64,000 bases of DNA, from assembly GCF_001905545.1 (NCBI RefSeq), contig NZ_LIPD01000003.1, positions 903,147 through 967,146 on the forward strand. The letters run 5' to 3'. Made by a program: the position numbers and the translations under genes. This document shows, in pieces, positions 50,177 through 57,369 of this stretch (the stretch's first letter is position 1; each line of letters starts with the position of its first letter). The notes under the pieces are model-generated. The model was not told the DNA's origin. It saw only the letters and a program-made list of their open reading frames with translations, and did not search any database. This DNA comes from Streptomyces sp. CB02056. Its GTDB lineage: Bacteria; Actinomycetota; Actinomycetes; Streptomycetales; Streptomycetaceae.

Positions 50177-50917
50177 ATGAGCAGCAGCCGCAGCGTGGAG
50201 GACCGGGAGTGGGACGTTCTGGGCGGTCGCGGTGACGACCCGCGCCCCGTCCGGGCCCGGCGGACCGAGCGGCGGCCGGCCCTGTGGCGGGCCCCGTTCT
50301 CGGCGTACTACTACCGCGAGGTCGGCTACGCGCTCACCGGCCTGCCGGTGGCGATCCTCGGCTTCGCCGTCGCGGTCACGATGTTCTGCTTCGGCCTCGC
50401 CACCTTCGTCACCGCGCTCGGCCTGCCCGTGCTGGGCGCCCTGACCGCCACGGCCCGCGGCTTCGGCCGGCTGGAGCGGGCCCGGGTGCGCGGCATGCTG
50501 GCCCTGGACGTCCCCGGCCCGGAGCCGGTGCGCCGGGTCCGCCAGGGCAGCTGGGGCGCGGTCACCGCGCGGCTGGCGGACGGGGCCGGCTGGAAGGCCG
50601 TGCTGTACCAGGTGCTGATGCTCCCCTGGGCGGTGTTCAGCTTCGCGGTGACGCTGGTGTTCCTGCTGCTCGGCTGGGCGGCGGCGCTCTACCCGCTGTA
50701 CCACTGGGTCTTCCCGACCTACACCTCCTGGCACGGGTACCGGGTGTTCGACTTCTACGACAGCCACGACATCCGGCACGTGTACGACATCGAGGCGCCC
50801 TGGCAGATCGCCGGGCTCTCGCTCCTCGGGGTGCTGCTGGTCCTCCTCACCACCCAGCTGGTCCGCGGCCTGACCAACGTCAACCGGGCCGCCGCCCAGG
50901 GCCTGCTCGGCCGCTGA
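50177..50917 (+). CDS. Stand-alone sensor-domain membrane protein (PF13796-like)
   Basis: The 246-residue protein resembles the putative sensor domain normally found at the N-terminus of actinobacterial histidine kinases. It has four membrane helices (about residues 50-72, 75-95, 140-170 and 205-230), with YYREVGYALTGLPVAILGFAV and an extracytoplasmic loop HWVFPTYTSWHGYRVFDFYDSHD. Here it ends without a kinase. No kinase gene follows. It could sense a signal for another protein. Confidence 0.8.
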   Translation: MSSSRSVEDREWDVLGGRGDDPRPVRARRTERRPALWRAPFSAYYYREVGYALTGLPVAILGFAVAVTMFCFGLATFVTALGLPVLGALTATARGFGRLERARVRGMLALDVPGPEPVRRVRQGSWGAVTARLADGAGWKAVLYQVLMLPWAVFSFAVTLVFLLLGWAAALYPLYHWVFPTYTSWHGYRVFDFYDSHDIRHVYDIEAPWQIAGLSLLGVLLVLLTTQLVRGLTNVNRAAAQGLLGR

Positions 50918-51007
50918 CCGCCCGGCTCCATCCAGGCCCCGACGGCCCCGCCTGCGTTCCGGACTCCTCCGGATGCGGGCGGGGCCGCTCCGTGTTCGGA
51001 TGGCCGG

Positions 51008-51751
51008 GTGGCCGCCGGCCCTCCCCCCGCCCTCCCGGACGTGCTGGTCACCTCCCGTCCGCTGGACGAGTACTGCGCCCTGTTCGGCCTCACCCGGGCC
51101 CGGCTCGCCGCCCTGCCCGGGCCGCTGCTGGACTGCCCCGGGGGCGCGGCCGGCCTGGCCGCCGAGGCGCGCGAGCTGGGCTGCCGGGTGGTCGCCGTCG
51201 ACCCGGCGTACGCGCTGCCGCCGCCGGTGGTCGCCGACCTCGCCCTGGCCGCCCGGGCGGCGATGGCCGCCTCGATGACCGCCCGGCCGTGGCTCCACCC
51301 CTCGCCCCGCCCGTACCGGCCCGAGCGGTACCTGCGCAGCTGGGACCGGGCCCGCCGGCTGTTCGCCGCCGACTCGGCCGCCCACCCGCAGCGGTACGTG
51401 GCCGCCGCGCTGCCCCGGCTGCCCTTCGCGGACGGCGCCTTCGCCCTCACCCTGAGCGGCTACCTGATCTTCGCCTACCCCGAAGTCTTCGGCCCGGAGC
51501 GCCAGTTGGCGGCGCTGACCGAGCTGGTCCGGGTCACCTCCCCGGACGGCGAGGTCCGGGTCCAGCCGCTGAACGACGGGCACGGCCGCCGCTGCGGCCA
51601 CCTCGACCCGCTGCGGTACGCGCTCGGCGAGCGCCGGATAGCCAGCGAGATCCTCCGCTGTCCGGGGCCGGTGGACGGCCGCACCGTGCGGGTCCTGGTG
51701 CTGCGGGCCGCCGACCGACGACGCCGGGCGGCCGGGCAGCCGGTCATGTAA
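51008..51751 (+). CDS. SAM-dependent methyltransferase-like protein
   Basis: The 247-residue protein has a class I motif I (LLDCPGGAAGLAAEARELGCRVVAVDPAY) and a late motif near LPFADGAFALTLSGYLIFAYPEVFG. That matches small-molecule or unknown methyltransferases of actinobacteria. The N-terminal LTRARLAALPGPLLDCPG is typical. It is monocistronic, with GTG 51008 as start. Confidence 0.82.
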   Translation: MAAGPPPALPDVLVTSRPLDEYCALFGLTRARLAALPGPLLDCPGGAAGLAAEARELGCRVVAVDPAYALPPPVVADLALAARAAMAASMTARPWLHPSPRPYRPERYLRSWDRARRLFAADSAAHPQRYVAAALPRLPFADGAFALTLSGYLIFAYPEVFGPERQLAALTELVRVTSPDGEVRVQPLNDGHGRRCGHLDPLRYALGERRIASEILRCPGPVDGRTVRVLVLRAADRRRRAAGQPVM

Positions 51752-51787
51752 TAGTCACTACTCCGGTTTGCCCCTATACTCGCCGCC

Positions 51788-52237
51788 ATGATCGAGACGA
51801 CTATCCGGTGCGCAGAGGCGACCGACGCCGACCGGCTCACCGACCTGATCCAGGCCTCCTCCGCCTACCACGGCGAGTACGCGCCGATGATCGACGGCTA
51901 CCGGGTGACGCCCGACTACATCGCCGGCCACGAGGTGTTCCTCGCCCTCGACCCGGCCACCGACCAACTGCTCGGCTTCTACGGGCTGATCCGCGAACCG
52001 GCCGAACTGGACCTGATGTTCGTCGCCGACGAGGCCCAGGGGCGCGGCACCGGCCGCGAGCTGATCGCGCACATGCTGGAGCAGGCCCGCGCGGCCGGCA
52101 TCGCCAGCGTGCTGGTGGTCTCCCACCCGGACGCCGAGCGCTTCTACCTGCGGGTGGGCGCCGAACGCGTCGGCACCTTCCCCGCGCACGGCAGGATCAC
52201 CTGGGACCGCCCCGAACTGCGCTTCACCGTCCGGTAG
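51788..52237 (+). CDS. GNAT-family N-acetyltransferase
   Basis: The 149-residue GNAT has the order beta1 (IRCAEATDADRLTDLI), beta4 LDLMFVADEAQGRGTGRELIAHML (acetyl-CoA loop QGRGTG), and VSHPDAERFYLRVGAERVG. It is a single-domain acetyltransferase of unknown substrate. An AT-rich promoter region (TAATAGTCACTA, TATACT near 51775) lies just before ATG 51788. It is convergent with the next gene, 9 bases between stops. Confidence 0.9.
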   Translation: MIETTIRCAEATDADRLTDLIQASSAYHGEYAPMIDGYRVTPDYIAGHEVFLALDPATDQLLGFYGLIREPAELDLMFVADEAQGRGTGRELIAHMLEQARAAGIASVLVVSHPDAERFYLRVGAERVGTFPAHGRITWDRPELRFTVR

Positions 52238-52246
52238 TTCCTCCGG

Positions 52247-53386
52247 TCAGGAGGTCCCCGCGGCCGACGGCCCGCCCGGCCCGCCCGGCTGGGCCGGTAC
52301 GGCCTGCGGGGCGGGCCGGGCCGGCTGCTCCGGCACGAGGGCCGTCCCCTGGAGCCGGGACAGGATCTTCTCCGCCAGCCAGCTGCGGTCCGACCCGTAC
52401 GGGATGCCCCGCGGGTCCACCAGCTGCGTCGCCACCGCGTCCCGCAGCCGCTGCGCCCCGGCGGCGGGCAGCCAGGAGAGCAGCCCCCGGGCGGCCAGCA
52501 GGCCGTGGTACTGCTCGAAGTCCGAGCGCGGGTGCTCGATCGCGTCCAGCACGCTCGGCAGGTCCGCCAGCGCCGGATCGCCCTGCATCAGTGCGAGCGC
52601 CTGGATCCGTCGGCCCTCGGAGCCGTCCGCGAAGAGGGCCCGCACCTGGTCGGCGGTCAGCGCCGAGCGCCGCGCGGTCGAGCGGACCTCCGCCACCACG
52701 CCCTCCGGCCCGGCCGGCGCACCGGAGGCGGGCGGCAGCTGCCCGGCCAGGGCGGCCTGGCGCTCCGCGCTGCCGCCCAGCAGTCCGAGCTGCTGCATCG
52801 CGCGGACCCGCAGGTCGTCCGCGCCGACCTTGTCGCCGTGCCGGTCGCGGTCCTGCCCGGCGAGGAAGAGGTCCAGCGCCTGGTCGGTCTCGGTCAGCAC
52901 CTGCGGCAGTGCCAGTCTGGTCACCAGCCAGCCGGCCAGGAAGCCGAAGACCAGGAAGTACAGCACGAGCGCCGCCGCGAACGGCACCGCCTCCGGGCCG
53001 CCGCCGAGGGCGGGCGCCAGCGCCGTACCGAGGTCGTGCAGCCGTTCGCCGAGCGAGCCGAGCTGGGTCAGCCCGACGCCCAGCAGCACCTTGGTCAGCC
53101 AGTCCGAGACCTGCTCCAGATTGGTGTTCGGCGCGTACGAGCCCTGCGGCTCACCGGTGCCGCCACCGCGGACCCGGGGCACCCCGAACAGGAAGCCCAG
53201 CCCGCCGCCCAGCACCACCGAGGCCCCGACCACGACCAGTCCGCCGCCGAGCGCCTGCCAGGCGTGCTCCCGGCCGAGCGCGAACAGCAGCAGTCCGAGC
53301 AGCCCCGTCCCGGCCAGCACCCCGGTGGCGCACCACCGCACCGTCCGCAGGGCCGCCCCGCCGTCCCGCCGCCGCGCCTTCGCCAT
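52247..53386 (-). CDS. Membrane protein with an NTNLEQ-SDWLTK segment, unknown function
   Basis: The 379-residue protein has four membrane helices in the first 160 residues (about 15-35, 45-70, 105-125 and 135-158), a cytoplasmic helical region and a Pro/Ala-rich C-terminus. Between helices 2 and 3 lies APNTNLEQVSDWLTKVLLGVGLTQLG. I have seen that segment in membrane proteins linked to bacterial conflict or sensing domains (for example pYEATS associates); this memory is not verified here. It is preceded by a long structured leader with its own promoter and mini-ORF. Confidence 0.75.
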   Translation of the reverse strand: MAKARRRDGGAALRTVRWCATGVLAGTGLLGLLLFALGREHAWQALGGGLVVVGASVVLGGGLGFLFGVPRVRGGGTGEPQGSYAPNTNLEQVSDWLTKVLLGVGLTQLGSLGERLHDLGTALAPALGGGPEAVPFAAALVLYFLVFGFLAGWLVTRLALPQVLTETDQALDLFLAGQDRDRHGDKVGADDLRVRAMQQLGLLGGSAERQAALAGQLPPASGAPAGPEGVVAEVRSTARRSALTADQVRALFADGSEGRRIQALALMQGDPALADLPSVLDAIEHPRSDFEQYHGLLAARGLLSWLPAAGAQRLRDAVATQLVDPRGIPYGSDRSWLAEKILSRLQGTALVPEQPARPAPQAVPAQPGGPGGPSAAGTS

Positions 53387-53487
53387 CGCCTACCCCCTGT
53401 GCCCGCGCCGCTCCGCTCCGGAACCCGCGCAGACTCTAGCGCCGCGGCCCCGCCCCGGACACGCGACGGCCCTCCCCGGACACGCCA

Positions 53488-53745
53488 CGGGGAGCCTCCG
53501 GCGCAGTGCCGGAAGCTCCCCGGGAACGCAGACGACCCGCGGGCTGCTCCTCTACGCCGGCCCGTGCACTGGCCAGGCGCCGAGGCACCGGGGATGTACC
53601 GGTGAGCCCGCGGGCCGGGTGACTGCTGTGGATTTCGCCTGCCGGAGGCCTGGGGCCTCACCCTGCGCAGGCAGGGGCGGCTCTAGCGAGCAGCCACCTC
53701 ACGCATCCTGACGGTACTCAACTCAGGATCACCTCCCTTCAGTGT
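53488..53745 (-). ncRNA. Structured leader or small RNA upstream of the membrane protein gene
   Basis: Several stems can form. One is 53488-53522 (8 bp plus 6 bp with one mismatch), a terminator-like hairpin. A 10-bp long-range helix joins 53536-53545 and 53605-53614. A two-stage hairpin lies at 53637-53672. A promoter ends just upstream, and an extended Shine-Dalgarno element plus a 13-codon frame sit at the 5' end. This suggests attenuation of the downstream gene or an independent small RNA. I could not match it to a known family. Confidence 0.5.
53683..53721 (-). CDS. Candidate leader peptide MSTVRMREVAAR
   Basis: A 12-residue frame starts at TTG 53721 and ends at TAG. It is preceded by GGGAGGTGATCC (53726-53737 on the plus complement), an unusually complete complement of the 16S rRNA 3' end. 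An internal ATG at 53706 would give MREVAAR. No run of a single amino acid is present, so if it is an attenuator its signal is not simple starvation. Existence of the peptide is inference. Confidence 0.4.
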   Translation of the reverse strand: MSTVRMREVAAR

Positions 53746-53751
53746 GCTGCC

Positions 53752-53780
53752 AGCCTAGGCAGCGCTCCGGCCGGAGGCAA
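53752..53780 (-). promoter_or_regulatory. Promoter of the structured leader RNA
   Basis: A -35 TTGCCT (53775-53780) and a -10 TAGGCT (53752-53757) are separated by exactly 17 bases on the minus strand. That predicts a start near 53745, about a dozen bases before the Shine-Dalgarno element. Confidence 0.55.
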
Positions 53781-53811
53781 CGGATTATTTCGCGGTCCCC
53801 GCGTCCGCCGC

Positions 53812-54585
53812 TCAGGCGGTCTTGAGCTGGTCCTTGAACTTGGTGAAGTCGATCGTGCTGTCGGCCGACGGGACCTGGACGGTCAGCGGCTTGTCGAACT
53901 CGCTGAAGTCGATCTTGCCGTTGCCGTCCTTGGCGCCGGCGTGCTCGATCCGCACCGGGTAGGGCTTGCCCTCGGTCGCGATCTGGAGGGTCGTGACCTC
54001 GCCCTTGGAGTCGGTGCTCTTCAGGCTGAAGGTCTTCACGCCGTTGACGTCGCCGGCGGAGCCCTTCTCGACCTTGTCGCTGCTGCTCTTGCTGTCGGTG
54101 ATCTTCTTGCTGAAGTCGGCCAGGTTGCAGACCTTGGTGAGGGAGCCCATCGACGGGTCGCTCTCGAAGCCGGTCAGGTAGCGGCCCTTGAACAGCTCGG
54201 CGGCCTTGGCGCCGTTCGGGCCGCCCACGGCGGTCCAGAAGGCGGTGTCCGGCTTGACGTACGAGGTCTTGCCGTCGCTGATGATCTCGAACTTGCCCAT
54301 GCCCGGCATCGCCATGGTGCCGGTGCACTGGCTCTTGTTGTCCATCGTCAGGTTCAGCTCCATCGCACCGTCACCGGTGTCGACGGTGCCCGCCATCTTG
54401 AGGGAGGTCGCGGAGGCCAGGGCCTCCTTGGCCTGCTTCTCGATGTCCTGGGCGCTGAGCTTGCCGGTGTCGAGCTTCTGCGCGGAGCCCGCCTTCCCGT
54501 CGCTCGTGGCACTGCCGCACGCGGCGGTGCCGGCGGCCAGGACGAGGCATATCGCGGCGGTGCTGACCAGGCGCTTCGACAGCAT
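53812..54585 (-). CDS. LppX/LprAFG-like lipoprotein
   Basis: The 257-residue lipoprotein has a signal peptide with lipobox GTAAC (Cys near residue 23). The mature domain is rich in Lys, Ser and Asp, with paired strands (SLKMAGTVDTGDGAMELNLTMD, KFEIISDGKTSYVKPDTAFW). The layout matches the LppX/LprG half-barrel family that carries lipids or acts as an antigen-like envelope protein in actinobacteria. Two further Cys (near residues 87 and 152) may form a disulfide. It is monocistronic. Confidence 0.85.
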   Translation of the reverse strand: MLSKRLVSTAAICLVLAAGTAACGSATSDGKAGSAQKLDTGKLSAQDIEKQAKEALASATSLKMAGTVDTGDGAMELNLTMDNKSQCTGTMAMPGMGKFEIISDGKTSYVKPDTAFWTAVGGPNGAKAAELFKGRYLTGFESDPSMGSLTKVCNLADFSKKITDSKSSSDKVEKGSAGDVNGVKTFSLKSTDSKGEVTTLQIATEGKPYPVRIEHAGAKDGNGKIDFSEFDKPLTVQVPSADSTIDFTKFKDQLKTA

Positions 54586-54734
54586 GTGGTGATTCCTGTC
54601 CGGGGTGGCCCGTGCGGCCCCCCAATTGGATGAATTTTTCCTCAGTATGGTTCAGGTCCCTGACAGGTGATCGTCGGACGGGCCGCTGTTACAGCTTCGT
54701 GGCAGGAACGTGCCGCGCCCGTACCCGGACATGC

Positions 54735-54768
54735 GAAAGGCCCGGAGGAAGAATCCTCCGGGCCTTTC
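54735..54768 (-). terminator. Intrinsic terminator of the initiator tRNA
   Basis: Perfect 15-bp arms (54735-54749 and 54754-54768) with a 4-base loop lie 11 bases beyond the tRNA 3' end. Confidence 0.85.
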
Positions 54769-54778
54769 CGCTACTGAG

Positions 54779-54852
54779 TAGCGGGGACAGGATTTGAACC
54801 TGCGACCTCTGGGTTATGAGCCCAGCGAGCTACCGAGCTGCTCCACCCCGCG
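54779..54852 (-). tRNA. Initiator tRNA-fMet (anticodon CAT)
   Basis: This 74-base cloverleaf has initiator hallmarks: the unpaired C1:A72 start of the acceptor stem (CGCGGGG/CCCCGCT, then A) and the three G:C pairs (GGG/CCC) next to the anticodon loop CTCATAA. The T loop is TTCAAAT. CCA is not encoded. Confidence 0.96.
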
Positions 54853-54950
54853 TCGGTAAACACAACAATACGTGGAAGTCGCCGAGATGGGAAATCGGTT
54901 CCCCGAGCACCTCTTGAAGGCACCGCTCGAGCTCCTCCGCAGGCACCTGT

Positions 54951-56300
54951 TCAGGGCACCCGGGCGGCCCGCCGCCGGGCGGGCGCCGCGTGCCGGCCCG
55001 TGCGGCACCTCGCCCAGGCCGCGAAGCAGACCAGCGCGGCGAAGCAGGGCACCATCAGCGCCCCGTACACCACCAGGAAGCCGTCCGTGCCGAGGTCGGC
55101 GGCGGCGTTCCAGGTGCCGTGCAGCGCCATCGCCAGCAGCAGCCCGGCCGGGACCGCCAGCCGGGCCAGCCAGCGCCGCGCGGTGGTGAGGGCGAGGGCC
55201 AGGCCGATCCCGGTGAGCGCGGTGAACAGCGGGTGGGCGAAGGGGGAGAGCAGGGCGCGCAGCACGAAGGTCTGCACGGTGCTGTCGAAGTCGCGCAGGC
55301 TGGGCGGGTCGCCGAGGCCGATGCTGTCCAGCCGCTGGCGCTGGTCGCTGGTGAAGGCCCGGCCCAGGTAGAGGGCGTTCTCGGTGAACGCGAAGCCGCA
55401 GGCGGTCATCCCGCCGAGCACCACCCCGGCGGCCAGGGTGCGCGGCCGGGAGCGGCGGTGCGGCGCACCGGAGGGCGGGGCCGGGCGAAGGTAGGGCAGC
55501 GGCCGCAGGTACGGGCGCAGCCGCGGCCGGCCGCGGGCGTGCGGCCCGACTGGGTGGCGCGGGTACGGGCGGGGGCTCCGGGGCGCGGGCGACCGGCGCA
55601 GCAGCGGCGCGCAGGGGCGCCCGGTGCGGCGGCCGTGGCAGCGCAGCCGCTGGCCGAGCGGGAGCAGGAGCACCAGCAGGGCGGTGGCCTTGGCGGTCTC
55701 CTCGATCACCGGGGTGGCGATCCCGGCGCCGAGCAGCTCCCCGAACGGGCCCCGGTACCGGGACAGGTAGTTCGCCGTCCAGTTGTTGGCCAGGATGGCG
55801 ACGGTGGTGGCCGCGCAGGCGCCCCAGCCGAGGCAGAACACGGTGTGCCGCAGCGGCACCCGGGCGGTGAGGTTGAGCCAGGCCAGGCCGCCGAGCACGA
55901 ACGGCAGCGGCACCATCGCCAGGCCCAGGCCGACCAGCAGCCCGACGGTGCCGGTCTGCCGCTGGACGAGGTGCAGGATCAGCACCCCGCAGCCGATCAG
56001 GGTCAGTACGGCGGTCGCGGTGACCGAGGAGAGCGCCACCGAGCGGCTGCGGCCCGGCGGGGCTCCGGGGGTGGCGGGGGCGGCGGGCGTCCGGGTCGCG
56101 GCGGGGGTGACGGCCGGGGGCCGGGCCGCTACCGGGACGGCGGCGGTGCCAGGAGCGGGCAGCGGGCGGTGGGCCCGGTGCCTCCGGGGCCCCGGGATGG
56201 TCCGGGTGTCGCCGGTGCGCGGGACCGTCTCCGGTGCGCCGGCGGCGGCGACCGTCGTCCGACCGTTCGCCCGGAACCCGCCGCCGGACGGGCTGCCCAT
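54951..56300 (-). CDS. PrsW-like intramembrane metalloprotease
   Basis: The 449-residue polytopic protein has the PrsW signatures: EExxK in ATPVIEETAKATAL, a second motif with FTENALYL, and histidines in FAHPLFTALTG and LHGTWNAA. PrsW proteases cleave anti-sigma factors or related membrane proteins. Unusual features are an 85-residue Pro/Arg/Thr-rich N-terminal tail and a roughly 60-residue Arg/Pro-rich loop (about residues 220-280) inserted after the EExxK helix. ATG 56300 is chosen. Confidence 0.88.
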   Translation of the reverse strand: MGSPSGGGFRANGRTTVAAAGAPETVPRTGDTRTIPGPRRHRAHRPLPAPGTAAVPVAARPPAVTPAATRTPAAPATPGAPPGRSRSVALSSVTATAVLTLIGCGVLILHLVQRQTGTVGLLVGLGLAMVPLPFVLGGLAWLNLTARVPLRHTVFCLGWGACAATTVAILANNWTANYLSRYRGPFGELLGAGIATPVIEETAKATALLVLLLPLGQRLRCHGRRTGRPCAPLLRRSPAPRSPRPYPRHPVGPHARGRPRLRPYLRPLPYLRPAPPSGAPHRRSRPRTLAAGVVLGGMTACGFAFTENALYLGRAFTSDQRQRLDSIGLGDPPSLRDFDSTVQTFVLRALLSPFAHPLFTALTGIGLALALTTARRWLARLAVPAGLLLAMALHGTWNAAADLGTDGFLVVYGALMVPCFAALVCFAAWARCRTGRHAAPARRRAARVP

Positions 56301-56415
56301 GCGGCACAGGGTAGGCCACGGCGGCGGCCCGCCGGGAGGACTCGGGACGAACCGTCCGTCCCGGTCCCGCCCGTACGGCCGCCGCGCGGTGGCCCGTTCG
56401 AACCGGGCCGGTGGG

Positions 56416-57246
56416 TCAGCGGCGGCGGAACAGCAGGTCGTGGACGACGTGGCCCTTGGCGATCCCGGCCCGTTCGAACTTGGTGACCGGACGCCAGTCC
56501 GGCCGCGGGGCGTAGCCGGGGACGCTGCCGTCCGGGTGGTCCGCGGGCTCCAGCCAGCCGGTCCCGTCGCCCTCGGGGTGCAGGTTCTCCAGCTCCGGCG
56601 AGGCGGACAGCACGGCCAGCATCTGCTCCGCGTACGGCTCCCAGTCGGTGGCGCAGTGCACCAGGGCGCCGGGGGCGAGGCGGGGCAGCACCAGGTCGAG
56701 GAAGGAGGGCTGGACCAGCCGGCGCTTGTGGTGCTTCGGCTTGGGCCACGGGTCGGCGAAGTAGACCCGCAGACCGGCCAGCGAGGCGTCCTGGAGCATG
56801 TCGCGCAGCAGGATCACCGCGTCCCCGGCGGCCGTCCGGACGTTGCGGGAGCCGTCGCGCTCCAGCATGCCGAGCAGGTTGCCGTGGCCGGGGGTGTGCA
56901 CGTCGGCGGCGAGGATGCCGGTGGCCGGGTCGGCGGCGGCCATCGCGGCGGTGGTCTCGCCCATGCCGAAGCCGATCTCCAGGGTCACCGGCAGGCCGCC
57001 GAACAGCTCCGGCAGGTCCAGCGGGGTGCCGTCGATGGGGATGCCGTACGTCTCCCAGCTCCGGTCCAGGGCGCTCGCCTGGGCGTTGGTCATCCGGCCC
57101 CGGCGCGGCTGGAAGCTGCGGATGCGACGCTCGCGGTGCTGGGCCTCGGTGGCCTTGTGCGGGTACATCGGCGCGGGGTAGGCGGCCGGCGCGGCGGACA
57201 GCCGGGCGGACGGCGAGGGCTGGGGGATCGGGGCGGTGGCAGTCAC
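56416..57246 (-). CDS. trmB: tRNA (guanine-N7-)-methyltransferase TrmB
   Basis: The 276-residue enzyme has the SAM-binding LEIGFGMGETTAAMA, DVHTPGHGNLL and the TrmB catalytic segment VYFADPWPKPKHHKRRLVQPSFL. It makes m7G46 in tRNA variable loops. The N-terminal 35 residues are low-complexity and precede the conserved RRIRSFQPRRGRMT. GTG 57246 is chosen; a TTG at 57252 would add two residues. It is on the same strand as rsr, 118 bases downstream. Confidence 0.95.
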   Translation of the reverse strand: MTATAPIPQPSPSARLSAAPAAYPAPMYPHKATEAQHRERRIRSFQPRRGRMTNAQASALDRSWETYGIPIDGTPLDLPELFGGLPVTLEIGFGMGETTAAMAAADPATGILAADVHTPGHGNLLGMLERDGSRNVRTAAGDAVILLRDMLQDASLAGLRVYFADPWPKPKHHKRRLVQPSFLDLVLPRLAPGALVHCATDWEPYAEQMLAVLSASPELENLHPEGDGTGWLEPADHPDGSVPGYAPRPDWRPVTKFERAGIAKGHVVHDLLFRRR

Positions 57247-57369
57247 AATCAACCGAGTCTACGGGGCTGCCGGGGCGCCCCGGCCGGGCCTGTGACCGGG
57301 CTCATCCGGGCCCGTCCGCCCGCCCTCCGTCCGGTGCGCCGACCCGCCCCCGAAGCCTCCGCCGCCCCG

